Virus record (IMG/VR): IMGVR_UViG_3300025770_000870
Location: 177,919 to 241,918 of that record
Length of the DNA stretch: 64,000 nt
Direction: 5' to 3' (one strand)
Source of the DNA: a virus
The notes under the pieces are model-generated. The model was not told the origin of the DNA, did not search any database, and worked only from the letters and a program-made list of their open reading frames with translations. This document shows positions 8,125-15,608 of this stretch, piece by piece (position 1 is the first letter of the stretch; every line of letters begins with the position of its first letter). The position numbers and the translations under genes were made by a program.

Positions 8125-9168
8125 ATGATAGGTGAAAGATTTAATATGGAGGATGTTTTCTTCCGAGATTTAACAGTTTGTGTTCTTGATACCTTAGAAG
8201 GTCAAGTTAATTGGGTTAATAGATTTTCTTCTGGGGATGTTTATGTAAAAGTACCTTTTTATTACTCATTGACGGGTGATGAGAGGTTTTTATTGGATAC
8301 ATTTCAGGATGATGTGGTTTCTGAAAATAGATTTGTTGAATTAAACACCGATATTATACCAAGGGGTCACATAACAATGACTGGATTTAATATTAATTCT
8401 GATGAATTCTCCAATCCTAATGTTTGGTTGAGAATGGTTGTCGAGAATGAGGTTGAGATAAGAAAGATTTTAGCTAAAGTTAGAGCAGTTCCTATTACTG
8501 TTAGTTATGATTTGGAAATATTACTTTCTAGTGAAGTAGATACGTTCAAGTGTAGTCAGGCAATAATGGATACTTTATGGTTATATAAATTTATGTATTT
8601 TGAGCATAACTTTATGAATATAGATGCTGTTATATTAATGCCAGATGGTAATTCAATAGAAATGGCACGTGAAAAAAATATGTCTTCTGATAATAATATT
8701 AAGATGAAGGTCTCATTTGAGGTACAAACATATTATCCAGCTTTTAGAAAAGATAGATATAATGGTGTGGGTTATCCTAGGAATTATGGTGATGGTATGA
8801 CTGATTTAAATGGTCATACAATAGTAGATGGGTTTTCGGAGGGATTTGGTACTGATAACCCATCGAATTCTCCTGGACCGTTCGCGCCCGGAGGTGGTAC
8901 TAATAACGTACCGAATTCTCCTTATGATTATATTGGTGGTCTAGATCCTAATATTAATACTGGTACTACACCATATGGTGCTACTGGTAATTATACATAC
9001 ATTCAAAATCCTAATGGTTCCGGTGATCCTGATTATTATATCACACCTAAAAGAACTAGATGGTTTAATAATATACTAAGAGCTAGACAAAAATCTAGTA
9101 TACCAATAAATAACCCAAATTCACAAGATCCTAATAATGGATCATCAGGAAATCCTTACACTCCGTAA
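8125..9168 (+). CDS. 15: Tail sheath stabiliser / tail completion protein (T4 gp15-like)
   Basis: 347 residues from the chosen ATG (T4 gp15 is 272). The order of motifs follows gp15: a start like MIGERFNMEDVFFRDL, then the GDVYVKVPFYYSL strand, a central IIPRGHITMTGFN, PITVSYDLEIL, a helix-rich middle, and KMKVSFEVQTYYPAF. gp15 caps the tail and joins it to the head. The last 130 residues are Gly/Asn/Pro-rich, probably disordered, and longer than in T4. The gene opens divergently from gp44. The assignment comes from visual alignment with T4 gp15. Confidence 0.82.
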   Translation: MIGERFNMEDVFFRDLTVCVLDTLEGQVNWVNRFSSGDVYVKVPFYYSLTGDERFLLDTFQDDVVSENRFVELNTDIIPRGHITMTGFNINSDEFSNPNVWLRMVVENEVEIRKILAKVRAVPITVSYDLEILLSSEVDTFKCSQAIMDTLWLYKFMYFEHNFMNIDAVILMPDGNSIEMAREKNMSSDNNIKMKVSFEVQTYYPAFRKDRYNGVGYPRNYGDGMTDLNGHTIVDGFSEGFGTDNPSNSPGPFAPGGGTNNVPNSPYDYIGGLDPNINTGTTPYGATGNYTYIQNPNGSGDPDYYITPKRTRWFNNILRARQKSSIPINNPNSQDPNNGSSGNPYTP

Positions 9169-9269
9169 ATATTTTACGATCTGTTAAAGGAATATATAAA
9201 AATGGTAAAAAATGACTTTTTACTATTAATATATAATAATAAGTAGAAAAAAAAATAATATTTTAAAGT

Positions 9270-10553
9270 ATGAAGAATCTTAAACTCGAGTTGTTTAACT
9301 TCAAGAAAAATCTTTCACTTGATCAAGAAGACGTTGCACTTATTGTAGAGGGGCATATGAATGCTTGTAATGAGCATGCCGAGAAAGCAATAATTAATTC
9401 TCTTAATGAGAAATTAAGATCTTTCACGTATGATAGCGCTGTGAAGGGTCTATTGGAGAGTTTAAACGATGATATGTCAAATCACGAACTAATATATGAA
9501 TTAAAAAGTTTATATAATGTTCTTAATACCCAAAACCAAGGAGAGCTTTATAGACAACCAATTAATGTTCTTTTACAAACAATCAATTTAGAATCTGATG
9601 AAGATAGAATGTCTAAGGTTTTGAATGAATTAGCTATTTATGACTGGGTTCCAGAAATTAAAGTATTTGTTCATAACTTAACAAAGTCTCCGGAGAAAAG
9701 AAATAACCTATTGAGTGGTGGTTCTGGTGAGTCAGTATTCACTATTGTTGAATCTGTTGAAGATGGTCACATCGCTTTAATTAAAGATTCTTGGTTCTTA
9801 CTTACAGAAAATGTTATTGAAAAAACACTTTTAGAAAACCATGTTAAAAATGAAGAAGACTTAAAAAGTCTTAGAATGATTGAATCAGCTATGAAATATG
9901 CTACTATCAGTGAAGATAGAGTTAATTTCAGAATATCTGAATATCTAACAATTGGTCTTTCTGTTAGTAAAAAAGGTGGTATCTTTATTAATGAAGATGA
10001 ATTAAATGAAGAAACTACATTAGAAAGTCTTTTCTCATCTCCAATTGTTCCTATTGTTAACAAAAACTTTTACCCTATTTTACTTGAGGTATCTCATAAT
10101 ATGGATAAATTTGTTGAATTGGATGTTGTTAAAAAGATTAATAACTTAATCAACCCTTATTTAGAGTGTTTTGCATTCAATTATAAAAACACTACTTTCT
10201 TATATAGATGTGATGAGAGATATGGTAATTCATTCTTTAAGTATGAATCAGCTATCGAACTTGTTAATGAAGTAAGAAATGAACTTAATTATGATTTGAC
10301 ATATTTTTATGAAAATAAATTAGATGGTGAGTTAATCATTAAGAGAAAGCTTGAAGATAAAGAAAGAGAAATCACTCTTAAATTAGAGGATGTCAATTTC
10401 AATATTGAAAAGGTTAAAGGTTCTATACAAATGATTGGTGAATCGGAAGTTTTATCAACAGCTCTTAATAACCTAGAGAAAAGAAAAGTAAATCTTGATG
10501 GTGAATTATTGGGTATTAAAGAAGTACAATTCAAAGAAGTAACTAAACTTTAA
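9270..10553 (+). CDS. Unknown 427-residue protein
   Basis: No family recognised. The N-terminus MKNLKLELFNFKKNLSL is basic and amphipathic. The middle (about 110-260) mixes helices and strands, with a Gly-rich GGSGESVFTIVES turn. The last 70 residues form a charged coiled coil (KLEDKEREITLKLEDV to LNNLEKRKVNLDGEL). It is a single-gene unit with an AT-rich TATATAATAA box upstream and a terminator downstream, next to gp15 and gp55. A structural or head-associated role is possible but unproven. Confidence 0.7.
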   Translation: MKNLKLELFNFKKNLSLDQEDVALIVEGHMNACNEHAEKAIINSLNEKLRSFTYDSAVKGLLESLNDDMSNHELIYELKSLYNVLNTQNQGELYRQPINVLLQTINLESDEDRMSKVLNELAIYDWVPEIKVFVHNLTKSPEKRNNLLSGGSGESVFTIVESVEDGHIALIKDSWFLLTENVIEKTLLENHVKNEEDLKSLRMIESAMKYATISEDRVNFRISEYLTIGLSVSKKGGIFINEDELNEETTLESLFSSPIVPIVNKNFYPILLEVSHNMDKFVELDVVKKINNLINPYLECFAFNYKNTTFLYRCDERYGNSFFKYESAIELVNEVRNELNYDLTYFYENKLDGELIIKRKLEDKEREITLKLEDVNFNIEKVKGSIQMIGESEVLSTALNNLEKRKVNLDGELLGIKEVQFKEVTKL

Positions 10554-10571
10554 TTATAAAAAATAAATATT

Positions 10572-10603
10572 AAAAAATCCTCAAAGAAATTTGAGGATTT
10601 TTT
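10572..10603 (+). terminator. Rho-independent terminator
   Basis: Stem TCCTCAAA/TTTGAGGA with GAAA-type loop, flanked by A-run and T-run. Confidence 0.9.
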
Positions 10604-10646
10604 GTTTATATAAACTTTTCATGATTTAGTCCTATAACATGAAAGC

Positions 10647-10691
10647 ATGAAAGAACAAATAGAGTTCTATAAAAAAATAAATGCTAATTAA
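10647..10691 (+). CDS. 14-codon in-frame leader ORF abutting gp55
   Basis: ATG AAA GAA ... AAT TAA encodes MKEQIEFYKKINAN. Its TAA touches the ATG of the gp55 gene and it is in the same frame. It may be a leader peptide with termination-reinitiation, or an N-terminal extension cut off by a stop mutation. Expression is not proven. Confidence 0.35.
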   Translation: MKEQIEFYKKINAN

Positions 10692-11057
10692 ATGTACTTA
10701 AATAATAAAGATTTATATGTAGAGATTATCGTATCAAAAGCCCAAGGAAGATTAACCAGATCGGCTGAAAAAATGTTAGAACTTCTAGCTAAAAAAACAA
10801 TCAAAAAAATGAGATACTACTCAAATGACGACAAAATGGATTGTTATCAAAGTGGGTTGTTGGATATGTTCCAAAACTGGTTCAACTTCAATGAGGAAAA
10901 ATCGGTTAATGCCTTCGCATACTTTACAGAAGTCTTCAAGAGAGGTATTGCCAAGGGTTATAATGAACTTTATAAGAAAAAAGGTGATAACGAACACAAA
11001 ATAAAATTAATCTCAATAGAGGGTTCTAATGATGGTCAAGGTATTCACTCTTTGTAA
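10692..11057 (+). CDS. 55: Late-transcription sigma factor (T4 gp55-like)
   Basis: 121 residues (T4 gp55 is 185). The sequence follows the gp55 sigma-2-like region: YLNNKDLYVEII (T4 has VNNKELLQAI), then a helix with KTIKKMRYYSNDDKMDCYQSG, then FNFNEEKSVNAFAYFTEVFKRGI and a Lys-rich end. gp55 directs host RNA polymerase to late promoters, consistent with the many TATATATAC elements here. The C-terminal region that binds the sliding clamp in T4 (SLDFLYE) is missing; the protein ends GIHSL. A 27-codon frame follows immediately. Confidence 0.82.
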   Translation: MYLNNKDLYVEIIVSKAQGRLTRSAEKMLELLAKKTIKKMRYYSNDDKMDCYQSGLLDMFQNWFNFNEEKSVNAFAYFTEVFKRGIAKGYNELYKKKGDNEHKIKLISIEGSNDGQGIHSL

Positions 11058-11078
11058 TAAGTCATCAAAGGTATTCAC

Positions 11079-11162
11079 ATGTTTGGTCGGATCTCCGAAT
11101 TTGAGAGAAACCAAATAAGAAAACAGAAAATAAATAAGATACTAAAAAACCCACTCAAATAA
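11079..11162 (+). CDS. 27-residue basic mini-protein after gp55
   Basis: MFGRISEFERNQIRKQKINK... ends at TAA 11160-11162 inside the terminator stem. It starts 21 nt after the gp55 stop. The sequence just before it, AAAGGTATTCACAT, nearly repeats the gp55 C-terminal coding sequence CAAGGTATTCACTC, which hints at a small duplication. It might be a detached gp55 tail or a separate small regulator; expression is uncertain. Confidence 0.35.
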   Translation: MFGRISEFERNQIRKQKINKILKNPLK

Positions 11163-11178
11163 ATGAGTGGGTTTTTTT
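11144..11178. terminator. Bidirectional terminator
   Basis: A-run, CCCACTCA/TGAGTGGG stem with a 6-nt loop, then seven T. It ends the gp55 unit on plus and the glutamine synthetase unit on minus. Confidence 0.88.
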
Positions 11179-11196
11179 ATTTAATATAAATTATAT

Positions 11197-12279
11197 TTAT
11201 ACTGAAACTGGTACTTCACTAAATATCGTCTCTAACATTCTTTCAGTAACTTGGTATGGGTCACAATTAGAAGCTGGTCTTCTATCTTCAAAATACCCTT
11301 TCTTATCAACAATTGATTGTGCTGGTATTCTAATACTTGTGTCTCTCGTACTGTAACCGTGTGTAAATTCGTGTATAGTTGAAGTTTCATGTTCTCCTGT
11401 CATTCTCTTATCATTCTCTAATCCATATACTGCCATGTGCTCTTTGTGAGTTTCTTTTAATTTCATAACAGCTTCATCTATTAAAGATAATCCACCTTCT
11501 TCTCTCATTTCCTTTGTTGAGAAGTTAACGTGACACCCTGATCCATTCCAATCACCAGTCATTGGCTTTGGGTGTAATGATACAATAACATTGTATTTTT
11601 CAGCTACCCTTTCTAATAAGTATCTAGATACCCACATTTGGTCACATCCATTTAGTGGTTTCACTGGTCCAATTTGATATTCCCATTGGCCTAACATAAC
11701 TTCCGCATTTACTCCTGAGATGTCTAAATCAATTTCTATACACATATTCATATGATCTTCAACTATACCTCTACCAACAACACTATCAGATCCTATACCA
11801 CAATAATAATCTCCTTGTTGTCTTGGTTCACCTTTTTCGAATCCTAATGGTAGTGCTCCATTCGTTCCAAATGGATTTCTATCTTTCTTCGTTAAAGTGT
11901 ATTCTTGTTCCCATCCAAACCAAGGTAATTCATCCTTTTCGATTGTTTCGTCTATACCTAGTTCTTCGATTTTTTCTTGTAGTTTGTTTCTGTGATTACT
12001 TTCGTGTTGTGTACCATCTGGGTTTAATACCTCACAAAAAACTAATTTGTTTTGGTCACCTCTAAATGGGTCCTTAGTTATGAAAACTGGATTTAGTAAA
12101 CAATCTGTATTCTTCCCCTTTCCCGCTTCTGCTTGTTTTGTTGAACTTCCATCAAATGACCACATTGAGTAGTCTTCCACTTTTAAGGAATCCTTTGTTT
12201 TAATTACTTTTGTTTTACTTCTTAGTTGTTGTGGATTTGACCCATCCAACCATATATACTCTAATTTAATATTTTGCAT
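11197..12279 (-). CDS. glnII: Glutamine synthetase, type II (eukaryote-like)
   Basis: Makes glutamine from glutamate, ammonia and ATP. 360 residues, the short GSII length (GSI is about 470). Readable motifs: WSFDGSS (41-46), the metal-binding WFGWEQEYTL (120-129), a second site NAEVMLGQWEYQIG (191-204), ATP-binding GDWNGSGCHVNFS (242-254), then MTGEHE, DTSIRIP and the C-terminal FEDRRPASNCDPY with the glutamate-binding arginines. All expected catalytic residues appear present, so it should be active. GSII occurs in flavobacteria, so acquisition from the host line is plausible. It is the first gene of a short minus-strand unit with a T-rich leader. Confidence 0.94.
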   Translation of the reverse strand: MQNIKLEYIWLDGSNPQQLRSKTKVIKTKDSLKVEDYSMWSFDGSSTKQAEAGKGKNTDCLLNPVFITKDPFRGDQNKLVFCEVLNPDGTQHESNHRNKLQEKIEELGIDETIEKDELPWFGWEQEYTLTKKDRNPFGTNGALPLGFEKGEPRQQGDYYCGIGSDSVVGRGIVEDHMNMCIEIDLDISGVNAEVMLGQWEYQIGPVKPLNGCDQMWVSRYLLERVAEKYNVIVSLHPKPMTGDWNGSGCHVNFSTKEMREEGGLSLIDEAVMKLKETHKEHMAVYGLENDKRMTGEHETSTIHEFTHGYSTRDTSIRIPAQSIVDKKGYFEDRRPASNCDPYQVTERMLETIFSEVPVSV

Positions 12280-12375
12280 AAAAATAGTTTTTGTTTTTGT
12301 TTTTATTTTTATTTTTACTTTTTTTTTAAACTTTGTTTACTTTTTAATATAAAAAAACATATATAAAATATAATT

Positions 12376-12672
12376 ATGAATAAAGTTATTTTACAAATAT
12401 GGGAAGAATCAGAGAGGGGTCAAGGATCACGGCCTGATGGTTGCTCTTTACACATTGATTTAAATAATCAAAAAAAATATGTAAAGGATTCTTATGAAGA
12501 TAGAAGTGGTGATGTTCCTGATACCTATGAAAGAATTGTTGGTGATCCAATAGAGGCTTTTATTGATGATGGTTTATTTGATATTATCAATGAAGATAAA
12601 AATGTTAGATTATTTGAAAATGAGTTAAATAATCTAATAAAAATGGAAGAAATTATAATAAATCATGATTAA
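12376..12672 (+). CDS. Small acidic protein of unknown function
   Basis: 98 residues, starting MNKVILQIWEESERGQGSRPDGCSLHID. It is acidic, with a short predicted beta start and a helical C-terminus. No family recognised. It opens divergently from glutamine synthetase across a 96-bp T-rich spacer and overlaps the next, membrane-protein gene by 8 nt, so the two are probably co-translated. Confidence 0.65.
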   Translation: MNKVILQIWEESERGQGSRPDGCSLHIDLNNQKKYVKDSYEDRSGDVPDTYERIVGDPIEAFIDDGLFDIINEDKNVRLFENELNNLIKMEEIIINHD

Positions 12673-13006
12673 TGTATTTTACATATTACCTATTTTATTC
12701 ATTTTTATGAATGTTTATCATATGCTTAAGAATAAGCAATTAGATAAGAGATTTAGAGAAAGAGATATAATTGGTATGTCAAGATTGGATATTATATATT
12801 ATTTTACTAAAATTTCATATTGGATATGGGTACCAATTGGTTTCTTTACTAATCAACCAGAACTATTCTATGTATTATTTGTTTTGGGATTTTTGAAATT
12901 TCCCACTTACCATTTTAATAAAAATATTTTCAGGATCTATAATGATATATACCCAATTTTTTCTATATCCACACTAATTACAATTTTTTTTCATTGGTTG
13001 TTTTGA
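12665..13006 (+). CDS. Small integral membrane protein
   Basis: 113 residues with three to four hydrophobic segments: residues 2-18 (VFYILPILFIFMNVYHM), about 50-66 (WIWVPIGFF), 68-82 (FYVLFVLGFLKF) and 95-112 (IFSISTLITIFFHW). The intervening loop KNKQLDKRFRERD is basic. It overlaps the previous gene by 8 nt and the convergent tRNA-synthetase gene by 16 nt. Function unknown. Confidence 0.6.
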   Translation: MINVFYILPILFIFMNVYHMLKNKQLDKRFRERDIIGMSRLDIIYYFTKISYWIWVPIGFFTNQPELFYVLFVLGFLKFPTYHFNKNIFRIYNDIYPIFSISTLITIFFHWLF

Positions 13007-13839
13007 AATTCGTACCATTTTTCAATATTAATAGATTCTGATACATCAAAGTTTTTAAAATTCTTAATTCTTGGTAATCTACCTTTCCATTTTTTATTTA
13101 AAAATAATAGTTTGTTTTTATCAATTTTACAATTTTTATTCGAAATACTACCCTCATTAAAAAGGTTTATCATTTCATCCATACTTAATGTTTTATGTTT
13201 TTTGTCAAAATTTGGATCCGGATGCGACCATCCAAATTTTACTAACCAATTTAATAAAACTTCTTTACTATATTCTTTGTAATCCTCTGTTGTTCCATTA
13301 CCAGTTCTTTTCGATAGTTTTTTATTACCTTCGAATAAAAGACCAGCATGTGTTATTTCTGGAAATTGTTTATCAGACTCAACCTCACAAATTTTATTCC
13401 ATATTATTCTTTGTTTTATTTCATTAGAAATATGATCTACACCTCTTACTATATTTGTTACGTCATAATCATAATCATCTAATATAGAAGAGAAGTTATA
13501 GGTTGGGAATCCATTATTTCTAAGTATAACCATTTCATAACCACCCATATCTAACACATAACCCTTTTCAGTTTTCGTTCCGATTTTCTCAGCAACTTCT
13601 TTATATCTGTCTAATCTTTCTGATTGTCTAAATGTTATATCACTATCCAAACCAAATTTATTCATTTGATCATAGATATAATCTATCCATTCTGGTTTAT
13701 TTCTTTCTTGATCGGTGTCATCAATACGTAGTATGAAAGTACCATTGTTAGCTTTAGCCATTAAATAGTTTAGCAATGCTGTTCTTAAAGTTCCTAAGTG
13801 GAATTGTCCTGTTGGTGACGGAGCTACTCTTGTTATCAT
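12991..13839 (-). CDS. Truncated glutamyl-tRNA synthetase-like enzyme (catalytic domain only)
   Basis: Class I aminoacyl-tRNA synthetase core, 282 residues; a complete GluRS has about 470-500. APSPTGQFHLGT (6-17) contains the HIGH-type signature, LRIDDTDQER (38-47) is the GluRS strand, and KLSKR (174-178) is the KMSKS-type loop. The anticodon-binding domain is absent. Glu-Q-tRNA(Asp) synthetases are similarly short but usually lack an intact KMSKS, so this is neither a standard GluRS nor clearly GluQRS. It could charge tRNA relaxedly, modify a tRNA, or activate glutamate for another reaction. It lies beside the phage glutamine synthetase. Confidence 0.8.
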   Translation of the reverse strand: MITRVAPSPTGQFHLGTLRTALLNYLMAKANNGTFILRIDDTDQERNKPEWIDYIYDQMNKFGLDSDITFRQSERLDRYKEVAEKIGTKTEKGYVLDMGGYEMVILRNNGFPTYNFSSILDDYDYDVTNIVRGVDHISNEIKQRIIWNKICEVESDKQFPEITHAGLLFEGNKKLSKRTGNGTTEDYKEYSKEVLLNWLVKFGWSHPDPNFDKKHKTLSMDEMINLFNEGSISNKNCKIDKNKLLFLNKKWKGRLPRIKNFKNFDVSESINIEKWYEFQNNQ

Positions 13840-13894
13840 AATAATATTATTTTTACTTATTAAGTATATATTAAAAATAATATGAGTAAATTTT

Positions 13895-14416
13895 TTAACT
13901 AAACATTTTCAAATGATCTTCTGTTATTATAATAAATTCATAACCCTTTTTATTACACCAATTTATCATAGTTTCCCATTTATTCTTGTTCTTATATGCC
14001 ATTTTTAAGTCATACTCGAAGTTTTTCAACTTTTTAGTTCCTTTTTCAGGAACACTAAGTTTACCAGCATTAAGAGCGATTACCATATTATATTCCTTTT
14101 TAGGTTTTACTTCAACAACTACTTGTTTTAGTACACCATTTACCCTCATTTCATAATAGAAATCTACATAATACGTATGTTTTTTAACTTTAGCATCTCC
14201 ATTTTCAAAATGTGTCATTTGGTAAGGTATATTTAAACATTCGGCTCCCCACATTGTTACTTGATCATTATTATCTAACCAAAACATTATTTTCTTTTCC
14301 CAAGAACTCCTATAATAAAGTCCACGTTCAGCATTTAACTTTATCACTTTATCTTTATTTTTTGGTATATAATTACCACCATGATATTTAGAATTATTTG
14401 GTTTCGAGTTTAACAT
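13895..14416 (-). CDS. 4: Head completion protein (T4 gp4-like)
   Basis: 173 residues (T4 gp4 is 150). The family pattern is clear: YRSSWEKKIMFWLDNNDQV (35-53; T4 has YRSLWERQVMVWLDEN), W.AECLNIPYQ, YYVDFYYEM, VVEVKPKKE, and near the end KWETMINWCNKKGYEFIIITEDHL (T4 ends HFEIWTEHTL). Gp4 acts in head completion before tail joining. The D...E.K arrangement resembles a PD-(D/E)XK nuclease fold. It is divergent from the gene at 14459 across a TATATATA-containing spacer. Confidence 0.88.
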   Translation of the reverse strand: MLNSKPNNSKYHGGNYIPKNKDKVIKLNAERGLYYRSSWEKKIMFWLDNNDQVTMWGAECLNIPYQMTHFENGDAKVKKHTYYVDFYYEMRVNGVLKQVVVEVKPKKEYNMVIALNAGKLSVPEKGTKKLKNFEYDLKMAYKNKNKWETMINWCNKKGYEFIIITEDHLKMFS

Positions 14417-14458
14417 TATGATTATAATTTTTTTTATATATAAAAGAAAAATGTCTTG

Positions 14459-15172
14459 ATGGGTGAATTAGCAGAAAGAGTTAAAATAAATTTATTGGTT
14501 AATGGTAATGGCATTCCGGATAACTTCAAAAATAATTCTTTATTTTTTTATAATAAATATCAAGAATCTACTAAGGAGGTTCTAGGAGTTTCTGTTACTG
14601 ATATACAACCTGGAGGGTTTTATTTTATACACTATTTAGATACCTCTAGTTGGATGCAATTTTCTCCAGTTTTTGTATCTGATTATAAGAAATTCTCAAA
14701 TAAAATTATTATATTTGCTATCAACTTTAACTTTATACCTATTGAGGTTAGAACATTGTTATTTGATCAGTATGTTAGTGAACAAGACTTTGAGAATGAT
14801 GCTTTATTAAAAGTTGATTATAAAGGTGTTTATGATAAATTAAGAGATTTGGGTTTTGAATATGCTATGGTGGAGTATGATGCTTCAAGAGTTAAATTAG
14901 TACATAAAATAGAATTAGACCTATTACCAAGATTTTTATATTCACAACATCCTAAAAATATTTATGACCCTAAGAAGTTAATACAAATATGGGATGCTAA
15001 GATAGCTAATAGGGATGAGAGACATAAAGAAATGATGATGGCTAGTATAGATGAATTCTTTGATATAAATAATGATATATCGGAGAAGTATGGTGTTCTT
15101 AGAAACCACGTTTCTAGAATACGAAATAATATGAAGAAGTATGGACCGGGAGGTTCTAACACATGGACTTAA
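14459..15172 (+). CDS. Unassigned morphogenesis-locus protein
   Basis: 237 residues from the ATG chosen here (the codon before it is TTG). A beta-rich N-terminal half contains PGGFYFIHYLDTSSWMQFSPVF and IIIFAINFNFIPIEVRTLLFDQY; the C-terminal half is helical and basic, ending KKYGPGGSNTWT. The N-terminal pattern (short turn, tyrosine-rich strand, then a FNFIP-type strand) recalls an unnamed protein found near head genes in other T4-like phages, but I cannot name it firmly. It lies two genes upstream of the portal on the same strand. Confidence 0.65.
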   Translation: MGELAERVKINLLVNGNGIPDNFKNNSLFFYNKYQESTKEVLGVSVTDIQPGGFYFIHYLDTSSWMQFSPVFVSDYKKFSNKIIIFAINFNFIPIEVRTLLFDQYVSEQDFENDALLKVDYKGVYDKLRDLGFEYAMVEYDASRVKLVHKIELDLLPRFLYSQHPKNIYDPKKLIQIWDAKIANRDERHKEMMMASIDEFFDINNDISEKYGVLRNHVSRIRNNMKKYGPGGSNTWT

Positions 15173-15184
15173 AAAATAATAATA

Positions 15185-15535
15185 ATGAGAATTTTCAGAA
15201 AAAGTAAAAAAGAACTTAGTGGTGATGTAAAACCTATGGGTATTAAATATACAATAGAAAGACCAAGTGAGTCTGATATTGCTAACTTACAGAGGCAAAG
15301 AGAAAATATGAAAAAGCCAATTACTAATAAGGTTGATAAGATGATTTTACAGGATATTTCGGATAGATTATATGGTCCTGATTCTGATGATTATATTAAA
15401 TCGTTGAATAAATTGAATAAATTATTTAAACCTAGAGCTGGAAAATCATGTAATGATTTCTTTGATCCAGATATAGTGGAGAATGTCAAGAAAAACCAGA
15501 AAAAAATAAATGAAATAATAAAACACGAGTCTTAG
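15185..15535 (+). CDS. Small basic protein upstream of the portal gene
   Basis: 116 residues, charged and helical, starting MRIFRKSKKELSGDVKPMGIKY. No recognised motif. It starts 12 bp after the previous gene and its stop lies inside a terminator stem, so it closes that unit. A head or neck role is possible from location only. Confidence 0.6.
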   Translation: MRIFRKSKKELSGDVKPMGIKYTIERPSESDIANLQRQRENMKKPITNKVDKMILQDISDRLYGPDSDDYIKSLNKLNKLFKPRAGKSCNDFFDPDIVENVKKNQKKINEIIKHES

Positions 15536-15548
15536 CTCGTGTTTTTTT
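15521..15548 (+). terminator. Rho-independent terminator overlapping a stop codon
   Basis: AAACACGAG/CTCGTGTTT stem with six-base loop, then T-run. The TAG stop of the preceding gene forms the loop. Confidence 0.88.
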
Positions 15549-15608
15549 GTTACAGGAGGTAGGTGTTAAAATTAATATATAACTTAAATTTTTAAATTAT
15601 TTTAATAT

